DNA from: Paenibacillus oenotherae
Lineage (GTDB): Bacteria > Bacillota > Bacilli > Paenibacillales > Paenibacillaceae
Length of the DNA: 64,000 nucleotides
NCBI RefSeq assembly: GCF_019443105.1
Contig: NZ_JAHZIJ010000006.1
Span: 124,001 to 188,000, forward strand
Direction: 5' to 3'
In this document: positions 35,841-45,415 of the stretch, piece after piece
Layout: the number at the start of each line of letters is the position of its first letter
Numbering within the stretch: position 1 is the first letter of the stretch
The notes under the pieces: model-generated
The model's database searches: none
Told to the model about the DNA's origin: nothing
The model's input: only the letters and a program-made list of their open reading frames with translations
Made by a program: the position numbers and the translations under genes

Positions 35841-37082
35841 CTACTGTCCTTTTGATTGCCCGGCAGTACTTCCAGTGCGTTCGGCAAGCATCTGCAGATT
35901 CATCCCTTTCAAGGCGCCTTCGATCAATTCAGGCAGTTTGTCCGGTGAACAGCCGAAGCATGGAATGCCGAACTGAGCCAGCTTCTTCGCCACCTCTACG
36001 TCGTAGGAAGGCACCCCGTCGTCTGAAAGCGCGAGCAGACAGATTGTTTTGACGCCTGCTTCGTGCATATCCTTCAGTCTGCGGATCATCTCAGTCCGGT
36101 TGCCGCCTTCATAGAGATCGGAGACGAGCAGAAATATCGTCTTCTTAGGCTCTGAGATGAAGGATTCACAGTACGTAATGGATTTGTTGATATCTGTACC
36201 GCCGCCAAGCTGCACGCCGAAAAGCATATCGACCGGATCATTCGCGCACTGCTCGCTCAGATCAACCACCTCTGTATCAAATGCCACCACTCGCGTATCG
36301 AGAGCGGGCATGCTCGCAAAGATGGAGCCCACGATGGAAGCATAAATAACGGAACTTGCCATGGAGCCGCTCTGATCAATATCAAGTATAACTGTCCATT
36401 CCTTGCTTTTGCGGGCACGGTCGAAAAAATATACTTTCTCCGGTATAAGCAGTTTACGCTCCGTATCGTAATGCTTCAAATTTTTGCGGATCGTGGTCGT
36501 CCAGTCGAGACCTGTCATCGAGGGCAGCGGTGAATGCTGCCGCCTGTTGAGGGCTCCCGTGACCGCTCTGGTCAGATCTTGCGCCAGCCGCTTCACGATT
36601 TCATCCACGACTTCACGGACCAGCTTCCGCGCAGTCTCCTTTGTCCGCTCCGGAATTTGACCTCCCAATGACATGAGCGTGGCAACCATCCCGATGTCGG
36701 GCTTCACCTGTGATAACAGCTCCGGCTCGAATAACAGCTGAGTCAGACCTTTCCTCTGCACCGCATCCGCTTGTATAACAGACACGATGTCAGGCGGAAA
36801 GAATGCCCGCACATCTCCCAGCCATTTGGCAAGCTTGGGTGAGGAGCTGCCGAGACCGGCAGTTCGCGGACGCGAAGCGGCTGCTTCATTGCCATGCTCC
36901 GCACCGGAAACTCCTGCAGTACCGTCATAAATCGCGGCAAGAGCTCCGTCCATCAGCATATCCTCACCATGAAGCAGCGGCTCATTCGCCCCGCCGCCTC
37001 CGGCTCCATGCAGCTTCTCTTCTGCCGCTGCGCCAAGAATTAGCCGCCATCGTTTTACTTGTTCCTGATCAAGTGTCGTCAT
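35841..37082 (-). CDS. VWA-domain protein of a SWIM/MoxR operon
   Basis: A 413-residue protein. The C-terminal von Willebrand A domain carries the metal-site motif DIDQSGSMASS (Asp236, Ser238, Ser240), a conserved Thr in QLGGGTDINKSITYCE and the late Asp in FLLVSDLYEGGNRTE. The N-terminal half is alpha-helical with a Gly/Ala-rich stretch. VWA proteins encoded beside MoxR ATPases are thought to act with them in assembling or activating other proteins. It is the last gene of five, three bases after the DUF5682 gene. The substrate of the system is unknown. Confidence 0.85.
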   Translation of the reverse strand: MTTLDQEQVKRWRLILGAAAEEKLHGAGGGGANEPLLHGEDMLMDGALAAIYDGTAGVSGAEHGNEAAASRPRTAGLGSSSPKLAKWLGDVRAFFPPDIVSVIQADAVQRKGLTQLLFEPELLSQVKPDIGMVATLMSLGGQIPERTKETARKLVREVVDEIVKRLAQDLTRAVTGALNRRQHSPLPSMTGLDWTTTIRKNLKHYDTERKLLIPEKVYFFDRARKSKEWTVILDIDQSGSMASSVIYASIVGSIFASMPALDTRVVAFDTEVVDLSEQCANDPVDMLFGVQLGGGTDINKSITYCESFISEPKKTIFLLVSDLYEGGNRTEMIRRLKDMHEAGVKTICLLALSDDGVPSYDVEVAKKLAQFGIPCFGCSPDKLPELIEGALKGMNLQMLAERTGSTAGQSKGQ

Positions 37083-37085
37083 AGG

Positions 37086-39494
37086 TTATAGATCTCCAAA
37101 ATCATAATCGTTAAGTTCATCAAGCTGCTCCTTCTCATCCTCGTTAAGCGGGCGCTGCAGCACCACGCCAGCCTCTTCGGCGCCGGCTCCCCAAATATCA
37201 CCCATCATCTCGGCAATAGCGGCTTTTTCCCTTGGCTCGAATGTCCCGAACGCTCTGCGGAGAAACACCAGCGACCGCTTGAACGGCTCCGCTTCCAAGG
37301 ATTGAATATAAGCATCCAGCTGCCGCCACAAATAATCGCGCGACAGCAGCGCATATCGGTTGCGCATCGATAATCCTTCAAACCAGCCTGCGCCCAGATC
37401 CGCCGGGATGCCCGGCGACAGCCTCCTCGACACCTCTAGCGCACACTCCTCCTCACCTGCTTCATTACGCTCCAGCACGATGGAGAAAGCGTAGCCCGAG
37501 AGCTTGGCGTTCCGGTCATCACGTGCCGCAAGCTCTTTCAGCTTCTTCATCCAGAGTTGACCGTCCACCTCTTGATAATGCTCCTGTGCAGCGGAATGCA
37601 TCGCATGGATCGCGTTGACCAACTCCGCGGCCGCATCATCATTGCAGCCGGCTGCTTCCAGCAGCATCAGGGCTCCTCGCAGGAAAAGCTGCTGCAAGAG
37701 CGGAACGAGCGCATGCGTATCGATCCGCCGGATAGAGCCGTATTGCAGAAGCACCGACAGTTCATGAACCGTCATTGCGATCTGCCCGAAATTCCCGGCA
37801 TCGACGGCAAGCCGCTGCAGCGTGCTCGTAGCTTGGCCCATGATCTGGGGCAGTCCGCACTCGCAGGATTGGCGGATCAGTTTGGCTGCTGCCGCTATAT
37901 CAGAACAGGCCAGCAGCTCCTCGTGAATGACGTAGGCAGCGGCAAGCTCGATCGTCTCTCCCTTCAACGTCGATTCCACAGTCTCGATCTCGGCTTCCGG
38001 CGACCATTGAAGCACCCAGTGCTCCGCCCACGTAGCATCCGCTTGATGAATGCGCCGCTTGTGAGCAAAACGAATCCCGAGTACAGACAGGCGGTGCAGA
38101 AAGACGGAACGGTTCAAATCGATGAAGGCCGCTTCCTCCGACTTCACTCTCCGGTTCTCCCGCAGATCCAGCTCCAAATCGGCTGCGACCAGCGTTTTAT
38201 ATTTCTCCAGCTTCAGCCGTTTCAGCTCACGGTTCAGGTCATCCTGCACCGGAGTTTGGCTGACGCCTTCAGGCAGGCTGCCGATCGCGGTGCCGATGTC
38301 TATTCTTGCCAGCGCTTCCGCAACGATTGCAAAATCGCCATGGCCGAACAATACCGTCGCCGCATCCCTAAGATCTCTCCAGGTCGGCTGCACGCCTTCA
38401 TGCAGCGATGCCAGCGCTTCTGCCAGACGAACTCCCTCAATGACGGAGGCCGTCGACCGCCATGTCCCCTGCCCGCGCAATTGTGATGCGACCGAAGACA
38501 AGTACAGGGCAGGCAGCTTGTTCAGCTCCCCCTGCCGCATGCACTGCCAGAGCAGCTCGAAATACGCTGGCGCCTCATTGCCGGCTCCGTAGCCTGAATG
38601 CGAGGACAACTTATAATAGGAATATGGCATCAAGGTCATCTTGGCCGGAACTCGGGGAAGCTTGTCCAGTTCTTCGTCCGTCATCGCCGGCAGTTGCAAA
38701 CCTAGCGCTGAAGTGTGATGTGCGCCGCTCAAGACAACGATTTTCTCGGGAAGATGACCGGCAGCAATGGCATCATGGATTTTGCGCCGCATATACGATT
38801 CACGTATCTCGTTATAAGCGGATTCCTGCGGAGCCAGCACAAGCTCCTCCTTCTCTGTCAATGCTCTCATTTCGGTCGAATAATGCCCAATTGCACGCTG
38901 ATAGGTGCCAGGCTCCAAATTATGCTCATAGTACCGCTCCCAATACGCCTCGTAATCCGGCTCACCCGAGATCTCGGCAATGCGGGCATACAAATCCCGC
39001 TGAATAGTGCCCAATCCAGGCTTGGGCGATACTAGCAAAGCGTTCTCCGCTTCTTCTTCCTCATCATCGCCTTTCTCAGGCTCGGCATGGACTGCCGCAA
39101 CGGTCGGGGCGTGTCTTCGCTCACTCAGAGCCAGGGAGACAACCGTCGGCAAATCAATGAATTGAGCCTCGCAGCCGTTGCGATGAGCCCATTGCAGCGC
39201 TTGATACTCCGGTGAGTAATCGGCGAACGGATACAGCAGCGTGCGGACGGGCAGCTGTTCCGTATATGCCAGCATGGCGACCGGTGGCACAACTCCGCGC
39301 GAGGTGAGCTGGGCTGCCAGGGCGCCAGCATCGCTGGGACCTTCAATCAGCAGGGCTGTCGGCTTCACCTCCTGAAGCAGGGCGAGGAGATGATAGGAGC
39401 CGGCGGGCGACAGATGGCGGATGCCAAAATAATGCGGCTCCCGTGTGCCGCTCACCCATTCATGTCCGTGCATGCGCTGTAAAGACTCCGCCAT
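37086..39494 (-). CDS. DUF5682-family protein
   Basis: An 802-residue protein. The N-terminal domain opens PHYFGIRHLSPAGSYHLLAL and LLIEGPSDAGALAAQL. It resembles the TraB/ChaN/erythromycin-esterase-like fold, with conserved His and Glu in those motifs and KIVVLSGAHHTSALGLQLP near residue 255. The rest is mostly helical. The family is known from conserved MoxR-VWA neighbourhoods and has no established function. The ATG follows GGGGGG and overlaps the 3' end of the MoxR gene by 43 bp in another frame, a sign of tight coupling. Confidence 0.8.
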   Translation of the reverse strand: MAESLQRMHGHEWVSGTREPHYFGIRHLSPAGSYHLLALLQEVKPTALLIEGPSDAGALAAQLTSRGVVPPVAMLAYTEQLPVRTLLYPFADYSPEYQALQWAHRNGCEAQFIDLPTVVSLALSERRHAPTVAAVHAEPEKGDDEEEEAENALLVSPKPGLGTIQRDLYARIAEISGEPDYEAYWERYYEHNLEPGTYQRAIGHYSTEMRALTEKEELVLAPQESAYNEIRESYMRRKIHDAIAAGHLPEKIVVLSGAHHTSALGLQLPAMTDEELDKLPRVPAKMTLMPYSYYKLSSHSGYGAGNEAPAYFELLWQCMRQGELNKLPALYLSSVASQLRGQGTWRSTASVIEGVRLAEALASLHEGVQPTWRDLRDAATVLFGHGDFAIVAEALARIDIGTAIGSLPEGVSQTPVQDDLNRELKRLKLEKYKTLVAADLELDLRENRRVKSEEAAFIDLNRSVFLHRLSVLGIRFAHKRRIHQADATWAEHWVLQWSPEAEIETVESTLKGETIELAAAYVIHEELLACSDIAAAAKLIRQSCECGLPQIMGQATSTLQRLAVDAGNFGQIAMTVHELSVLLQYGSIRRIDTHALVPLLQQLFLRGALMLLEAAGCNDDAAAELVNAIHAMHSAAQEHYQEVDGQLWMKKLKELAARDDRNAKLSGYAFSIVLERNEAGEEECALEVSRRLSPGIPADLGAGWFEGLSMRNRYALLSRDYLWRQLDAYIQSLEAEPFKRSLVFLRRAFGTFEPREKAAIAEMMGDIWGAGAEEAGVVLQRPLNEDEKEQLDELNDYDFGDL

Positions 39495-40549
39495 GATGCC
39501 CCCCGTTTCTTCATGACATTCTCCAAATACTCCTTCCAGACGAGCCCGTCCTTCTCATCGTCCTTTACGATGGCTCCTTGCAGGCCTGCTGCAATATCTT
39601 CATCGTTCAACGCTCCGTTGCCGAAACTCCCTGCCAAGGCCATGCTGCCCGTAAGCAGTGAGATCGCTTCTGCGGTGGAGATGACGCCGCTCGGCGGCTT
39701 CACTTTCTCCTTGCCATCCAACGTCAAGCCGCTGCGCAGCTCGCGGAAGATGGTGACGACTTTGCGGATCGCCTCGTCGTCAGGCAGCGATGCGCGCAGC
39801 TCATAGCTCGCGGAGATTTCGCCGACACGTCGGCGCACGATGTCGATCTCGGTATCAATACTGGATGGCGCCGGCAGAACGATGATATTGAACCGCCGTT
39901 TCAAGGCGGCGGACATCTCGTTTACGCCGCGGTCGCGCGTGTTCGCCGTCGCGATGATGGAGAACCCGCGTGCGGCGGATACTTCTCGGCCTAGCTCCGG
40001 AATGGAGATCGTCTTCTCCGAAAGGATGGAGATGAGCGCATCCTGCACCTCCGACGCGCAGCGGGATATCTCTTCGAAGCGGGCGATGCCGCCGCCTTCC
40101 ATTGCACGAAGGATCGGACTGCGAATGAGCGCCTGATCCGAAGGTCCCTGCGCCAGCAGCAGCGCATAGTTCCATGAATAGCGCACATGCTCCTCGCTCG
40201 TGCCCGCCGTACCTTGCACCACCTTGGATGAATCTCCGTGAATGGCCGCAGTCAGATTCTCGGACAGCCAGGATTTGGCCGTCCCCGGCTCTCCGATCAA
40301 CAGCAGCGCACGATCGGTCAGCAGTGTGGCAATCGCCATCTCGACGAGCCGCTTGTTGCCGATATATTTGGGCGTAATAGCGGTTCCTCCCGCTGTTCCG
40401 CCTGTAATGAACGTCAGCACCGATTTCGGCGATAGCTGCCAGCCTGCAGGCTTAATCCCCTTGTCGGCTTCCCGAAGTGCCTCCAGCTCATGCGCATACA
40501 GCTTCTCGGCTGACAGTCTTAAGACATTTTGTTTTTGATCCATTCCCAT
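39452..40549 (-). CDS. MoxR-family AAA+ ATPase
   Basis: A 365-residue ATPase. Walker A is GEPGTAKS (residues 86-93) and the Walker B region is GGIARFEEISRCASEVQDAL. Sensor 1 is FSIIATANTRDRGVNEMSAA, followed by the KRRF arginine-finger region, and a lid domain ends the protein. MoxR proteins act as chaperones with VWA partners, one of which is encoded two genes downstream. It overlaps the alpha-solenoid gene by 31 bp and the DUF5682 gene by 43 bp, so the five genes must be translated in step. Confidence 0.92.
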   Translation of the reverse strand: MGMDQKQNVLRLSAEKLYAHELEALREADKGIKPAGWQLSPKSVLTFITGGTAGGTAITPKYIGNKRLVEMAIATLLTDRALLLIGEPGTAKSWLSENLTAAIHGDSSKVVQGTAGTSEEHVRYSWNYALLLAQGPSDQALIRSPILRAMEGGGIARFEEISRCASEVQDALISILSEKTISIPELGREVSAARGFSIIATANTRDRGVNEMSAALKRRFNIIVLPAPSSIDTEIDIVRRRVGEISASYELRASLPDDEAIRKVVTIFRELRSGLTLDGKEKVKPPSGVISTAEAISLLTGSMALAGSFGNGALNDEDIAAGLQGAIVKDDEKDGLVWKEYLENVMKKRGASWRSLYSACTDMNG

Positions 40550-42336
40550 ATTCCAGTCCCACTCTCCTCATTCGTTTCTTCCGGTGCGGCTTCAATCGTC
40601 TCGACAAATTCTAGTATTTGGCCTCTTACGGTAACGTGTAGCTGCCGTTCCGCAAACGTACGAAGCCGCTGTACATATGATTTCGGCATGCTAGAGATCA
40701 GGCATCTTGTATTCCAATCTATATAATGAAAGCCACGCTGAGCTTTCTTTTCAAGCCAGTCCAAGAGCAGCTGCGGCGCTTCCTTATGGCGTATCCGAAA
40801 CAATACAAGCAGAACGCGCTGCTTCATCGTCTCATCATTCCAGCTGCTATTGCCGTATTTCGCCTTCGAAATCAAATAGTCTGCAATGCGGGGTTCATTC
40901 CGATGCGTAAAGCTGCAGACAAGCTCCGTCAAATCCTTATCGGCGAAAACATGCCCCCATCGCGGATCCCAAGCTTCCTCAAGCACAACCTTATCGACAT
41001 CTCCAGTAAGAAGCTGCAATTGCCCGGAGACGATACTCTCCAACGTTCTTAGCAGCTCTTTTGCCGCATGGGATCCGCCTGTCAGATCTCCCGCGAAGCG
41101 ATCGAACACCTCCGATGGCTTCAACTGCTTATATGCCGCACGGAAACTGTAGCCAATGAACCTGCTGTTATGCATATGCTGAAGCTCAATCGCCAATCGG
41201 TTCCCTTCGGGCGTGTCCAATTCCAGCAGCAGCTCGGCTGCTGCTTCCTGGATCGTTTCGGTCTCGGTTACGATGAATGCTTTCGATAACAGCAGCTTAC
41301 GCAGTAATGGATATACAACACCTGTCAGCCGCTTATCTGCCCCCTCCAGGCAGCGCAGGTCAATATGCAGCTGCTGAGCCGCGCGAATCCGGTCTTCCCC
41401 TTCACTGGACAACCAGCGTTCCAGATCTTCTTCTGCCTGCACGATGATCCGCTCGTGCAATACGGTCGATACGCATTGCCGGACGGGTGCGACTGCCAGC
41501 TCCCGGTCTTTGGAGCGGATAGCTTCATATAACCGTTCAACTGCTCCATCTGAGCCGATACGTGCCAATGCATAATAGGCGGCCAGGCGGACTTCCTGGC
41601 GTTTCTCGCTGGTTTGCTCCAGCAAGAACGGCTCCTGCTCTCCATATCCGCCCAGCAGCTTAATTGCCGCAGCCCTCAACTCTATCGAACCGGAGACTGC
41701 GGCTTCCAAGAGAAGTTCAATCATAGATTCACCCAGCAGTCTATGAAGCAGCTGCAATCTTCGCGAATCGCCTTTGCCGCCGTTAAGATTGAGCTGATTC
41801 TGCAGAACCGGGATCACATCGCGGCCGAATCCGGGAATGAGCTTCTCCTGGATATAATCTGGAACATCCCCGTAACTGTCGTCAAGTCCCCTGCACAGAG
41901 CAGGCAGCGCGCGCAAATCAAGAAAGCTTCTGTCCTCCCAGGCTAGCCACAGCTGTTCCAGTCTCCCTTGACCTTTGGTCGTAAGCGCCTCTAACAGCGG
42001 CTGCAGCTTGCGGTATGAAACATCCGTGGTCAATGTAACGGCCGATCCTTCAATAGTCTGCGTTTCTCCGACCGTTTCAGTTTTCCCTAATGTATGGAGC
42101 ACAGCGCTCAGCAGCGTTGCAAGCTCCAGCAGCTTCTCCGAACTCTTCTCACGGGCGGCAGACATCAGCCCTTCAGCCGCTTCGGCGAGACGGTTGATCA
42201 CAGGCGCGGATTCGCCAAGCTTCTTCAATTGGGGGACCAGCTTCGCCAGCCGCATGTCCCCTTGCGCCATGGCGCTCCCGGCGATGAACAACCGGCGAAC
42301 CTCCTGCTGCAGGTCCAACAATAGATCTACACTCAT
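40519..42336 (-). CDS. Alpha-solenoid (HEAT-like) protein of the MoxR operon
   Basis: A 605-residue, almost entirely helical protein. HEAT-like repeats are visible near residues 215-290 (IELRAAAIKLLGGYGEQEPF, EVRLAAYYALARIGSDGAVE, RLYEAIRSKDRELAVAPVRQ) and again near 340-380. No catalytic motif was found. It may be the scaffold or adaptor that brings substrates to the MoxR ring; this rests on its place in the operon. It starts 12 bp after the SWIM gene and runs into the MoxR gene. Confidence 0.75.
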   Translation of the reverse strand: MSVDLLLDLQQEVRRLFIAGSAMAQGDMRLAKLVPQLKKLGESAPVINRLAEAAEGLMSAAREKSSEKLLELATLLSAVLHTLGKTETVGETQTIEGSAVTLTTDVSYRKLQPLLEALTTKGQGRLEQLWLAWEDRSFLDLRALPALCRGLDDSYGDVPDYIQEKLIPGFGRDVIPVLQNQLNLNGGKGDSRRLQLLHRLLGESMIELLLEAAVSGSIELRAAAIKLLGGYGEQEPFLLEQTSEKRQEVRLAAYYALARIGSDGAVERLYEAIRSKDRELAVAPVRQCVSTVLHERIIVQAEEDLERWLSSEGEDRIRAAQQLHIDLRCLEGADKRLTGVVYPLLRKLLLSKAFIVTETETIQEAAAELLLELDTPEGNRLAIELQHMHNSRFIGYSFRAAYKQLKPSEVFDRFAGDLTGGSHAAKELLRTLESIVSGQLQLLTGDVDKVVLEEAWDPRWGHVFADKDLTELVCSFTHRNEPRIADYLISKAKYGNSSWNDETMKQRVLLVLFRIRHKEAPQLLLDWLEKKAQRGFHYIDWNTRCLISSMPKSYVQRLRTFAERQLHVTVRGQILEFVETIEAAPEETNEESGTGIWEWIKNKMS

Positions 42337-42348
42337 GTCGTCTCTCCT

Positions 42349-43788
42349 CTAGTATAGCAGCCGAATAATCCGGCGGTCTGTGATGATGCTCATCAGTTGA
42401 ACTGCCAAACGGCCGCTTTCGATGTCATGGCGGAACATTACCAATGCAGCTTGATCCTTCAGGTCATCACCATGCAGCAACGGGAGGATACTGCCAGAAT
42501 GCAGCGATGCTGCCCAAATATTCGCCGTTACAGGCAGCTGTTTACCCTGCGTATCCCTGAGGATATACGTGTCGCCAATCCTCTCGACGGCTTGAAACGC
42601 AATTAGCATGACGGGATTCTTGTCTGCTAATGGATTCTTGATCCCATTCTTCACCCGTTTAATGACATCCGCGAACGAAGGGGCCGCCAACGCTTTGACC
42701 GCCCTGTAATCCTTTTCGCAGACATCACGAAATTCCCCCTTCTCCCATCTCACCCTTGCATTCGGCGCGCCGGGATAGACGAACAGCTCCCCGGTCTGGA
42801 TCACGGCATGAACCGTATCCTCTTCCTTGATAGACTTGGCTGCACGGAACGGACGCAAATTGCGTGTGGTGTGGATCGTCCCCTCACGCAGATCAACCCA
42901 CCACCCGGCATCGACAAATTCGCCGCGGGCTTTATCCGTGTATGAGATGAAGGACAGCTGCAGCAGCTCTGTCTCCGGTCTTGCTCTTCCATACTCCCTA
43001 AGCTCAGCAAGCTGCCAGGCATGTCCAAGCTGCTCCTCCAGCATCGATTCGGTCTCCATCGGCAATTCCGGCTGGGCTGCCCGCTGCTCCAGGTAGCTCT
43101 TGCCCTTCCTGATCAGAGCATGCAGCCTGATAAGCTGCTCTATTCCTCGGGAATACACTGATTCCCTGTCGCCTTCCGTGCTCATAATGAGAACCAGCTC
43201 CCGCAGCTCTGCCTGAGCTCCAGGAATATAGTGGTTGCCAAGTTGCTTCACCTGATCCTCCATCACCTGGATCGTCTTCTTATCCAAGCCGCCAAGTCCG
43301 CTCTGAACCAGTTGAAGCACAAGCTTCTCCAGAATACCCAGACCTTCGAGCTGGGCGTTAATTTTCTTGATTAGCGCAGACTTATTTACTTTGCGCTTCG
43401 GGCTTTCGCCATCTCCCGCAGCCGACGCATTTTTCTTCTCCTCACGCTTTACTGCCTTCTCGCGTTTGTCCGCGATCTCCGGCGGGATATCCGACTTCTC
43501 GAAGGGCTTGCCCAGTACATGCGCGTAAAGCAAACCAAGCGTATGCTTGCAAGGAAACTGCCTGCTGGGGCAGGAACAGCGGAACACCGGATTGCCTTGC
43601 TGTATGAAATCAACAGAGCATCTGTAAGGTTCCTTGCCGCTTCCCTTGCATTCCCCGAACAGGAGCGTTTCGTCTCCTGTCATGCACAGCAAGGGAAAAC
43701 TGTTCTTCTTGACCAAATCCCGGCCATTCTTCATTGCACCCGCATTAGGCGCCAAACTGTCGACGTAAGCTTCTGTTATCGATGCCAT
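42349..43788 (-). CDS. SWIM zinc-finger protein
   Basis: A 479-residue protein. The SWIM motif CxCx(n)CxH is seen in VFRCSCPSRQFPCKHTLGLL near residue 70. A Lys-rich linker (about 105-135) and a long helical and beta C-terminal region with no recognised enzyme motif follow. SWIM domains bind DNA or proteins through one zinc. First gene of the five-gene operon. The ATG at 43788 has GCGAGG six bases upstream; an in-frame GTG-type extension up to 43848 runs into the convergent-looking 3' end of the next gene and is rejected. Confidence 0.87.
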   Translation of the reverse strand: MASITEAYVDSLAPNAGAMKNGRDLVKKNSFPLLCMTGDETLLFGECKGSGKEPYRCSVDFIQQGNPVFRCSCPSRQFPCKHTLGLLYAHVLGKPFEKSDIPPEIADKREKAVKREEKKNASAAGDGESPKRKVNKSALIKKINAQLEGLGILEKLVLQLVQSGLGGLDKKTIQVMEDQVKQLGNHYIPGAQAELRELVLIMSTEGDRESVYSRGIEQLIRLHALIRKGKSYLEQRAAQPELPMETESMLEEQLGHAWQLAELREYGRARPETELLQLSFISYTDKARGEFVDAGWWVDLREGTIHTTRNLRPFRAAKSIKEEDTVHAVIQTGELFVYPGAPNARVRWEKGEFRDVCEKDYRAVKALAAPSFADVIKRVKNGIKNPLADKNPVMLIAFQAVERIGDTYILRDTQGKQLPVTANIWAASLHSGSILPLLHGDDLKDQAALVMFRHDIESGRLAVQLMSIITDRRIIRLLY

Positions 43789-43844
43789 CTTATACCTCGC
43801 AATAATATAAGGAATAGTACTTATTTCCACATGGAGTCGGTATT

Positions 43845-45284
43845 TCAAAGCGTATCGTCAATCGTTACATGCTCTTGAACAGTGGTAATGATTGTATTTA
43901 AGCCCGGCGTATATACCGATTCTGTGATAAGAATATCGTTATACTTAAAAATAATCGTATATACGAAAGACGGATCCCAATCTATGCTGGAATTGCGGGT
44001 AATATGCCGTTCAACCACGTGCTTTATTCCATCCTCAGATAATGTTAATAGTCGCAAGTAGTCCTTTTCATTATGTAACTGCAACAAGATTGCGGGTGTA
44101 TCGCTCTCGATCCGTTCTTCACGAATAGCGCCAGCTACAATGGACGAATTAACCCCTTCACCCTCAACCGCATAAACACCCAGCTTAGACCATACACCTG
44201 ACTGCCTGGCTTGTGCTTCATTTTCAGCTGATTTTAATTCAGTTCTGTACTTTATTACACGATCTGCCGCAGAATCTTCGAACTTAGAATAACCTCTATG
44301 AATAAGAGTTCTATTCATTAGTTCACCATTAAACTTAACATAGGCCCAATTGCTGCTATTCATTATACGAGCCTGATCAAATTCGATCGTTACCATTTGG
44401 TTGAGCAGTGTTTGTTCCAAATAAAGTTCCGCAAGTTCATTCAATCGATGCTTGACAGTACTCGTTTCAATACCGAATAAATAATACGATATTACGTTGT
44501 TGCCAAACTTAATCGCTACTCGATTGTGAGCCAGAATATCGGTGATGATGCCTTTTATCGCACTTTGGATCGTATACTCTTTGAGCGATGCGTCCCACAC
44601 CACGTTTGCTTGAAACGCTTCTTTAAAGAAAGATGCCGGAACAAATAACATTGCATTATAAATTTTAGGCGATTTGGTGAGTGCAACAGCTGTATGATTA
44701 ACTACCGCTGTCTTACTATTCGGCGAGATGACAATCCTCTTATCCTCCCGTTCAAAGGTATACGTTCCATTAACAACCTCGATATCCGCATCCAATGCCG
44801 CAACCACTTGTTTGGCCGTGAAATAAGTTGTCCCATCAATGATTAGACCTTCTAGTTGAAGAACCTCATCATTGGCTTTTATCTTTACCTTCGTTTGAGG
44901 TATGCATTTCCAATCTCTTTGATAAATGATTTGTGTGGTAGTCGTTTTTACATATTGATCTTTCACAAAAGTGCAGTATGGCGTAGGTGGAGATTGGTTG
45001 AGAATAACTTTTTCTTTCACCGCTGCCTTAGTGGAATTCGTACTGCCAGAATGTTTACCCCCTGATCCGCTTGAGCTGCTTGAACCTGAGCTGCCGGAGT
45101 TTCCGCCACTTCCACCATTATGATAGTGGTAGCCGGTACAGAGCCCCTTAGCTCTTGATTTCTCCGAACAGTTATGTCCCCCGTTGCCGTCTGTACGTCC
45201 GCTGTGCGCTAGAGACAAACCGCTATTAAATACGAACATGAATGACATAAAAACTAAAAATGCAGTCAGCCCTTTTCTACTCAC
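43845..45284 (-). CDS. Secreted YHYH / stalk / nuclease-like protein
   Basis: A 479-residue protein from a GTG start with AAAGGGG upstream. In order it has a signal peptide (to about residue 26, ...SGLSLAHS) and a YHYH domain (HSGRTDGNGGHNCSEKSRAK, GLCTGYHYHNGG). A Ser/Gly linker (about 58-85) and a copper-amine-oxidase-type stalk domain (about 130-250) follow. Then comes a thermonuclease-like domain (IKGIITDILAHNRVAIKFGN, LIHRGYSKFEDSA, AQARQSGVWS), and finally an unassigned tail of about 95 residues. The nuclease-like part lacks clear Arg/Glu catalytic signatures of staphylococcal nuclease, so activity is uncertain. It is exported and probably wall-associated. Confidence 0.8.
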   Translation of the reverse strand: MSRKGLTAFLVFMSFMFVFNSGLSLAHSGRTDGNGGHNCSEKSRAKGLCTGYHYHNGGSGGNSGSSGSSSSSGSGGKHSGSTNSTKAAVKEKVILNQSPPTPYCTFVKDQYVKTTTTQIIYQRDWKCIPQTKVKIKANDEVLQLEGLIIDGTTYFTAKQVVAALDADIEVVNGTYTFEREDKRIVISPNSKTAVVNHTAVALTKSPKIYNAMLFVPASFFKEAFQANVVWDASLKEYTIQSAIKGIITDILAHNRVAIKFGNNVISYYLFGIETSTVKHRLNELAELYLEQTLLNQMVTIEFDQARIMNSSNWAYVKFNGELMNRTLIHRGYSKFEDSAADRVIKYRTELKSAENEAQARQSGVWSKLGVYAVEGEGVNSSIVAGAIREERIESDTPAILLQLHNEKDYLRLLTLSEDGIKHVVERHITRNSSIDWDPSFVYTIIFKYNDILITESVYTPGLNTIITTVQEHVTIDDTL

Positions 45285-45415
45285 AATAATAGACCCCTTT
45301 CTATAGTGAACAATTCTATTATATGGAAGCAGATAGACTTAAACAAGAAGACATATGACCAAGCAAGATGCTCATACTTTATTGACAGGAGATGATGTTT
45401 AGAGGAGGTATTCTA

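Noticed and set aside
37557-38486. A 309-codon plus-strand frame opposite the DUF5682 gene
   Set aside because: No ribosome site or recognisable motif; it mirrors a well-supported minus-strand gene. The same holds for long plus-strand frames at 12006-12557, 13185-13904, 14418-14915, 41614-41946, 49287-50150, 51686-52423, 53305-53910, 58198-58620 and 59658-60362.
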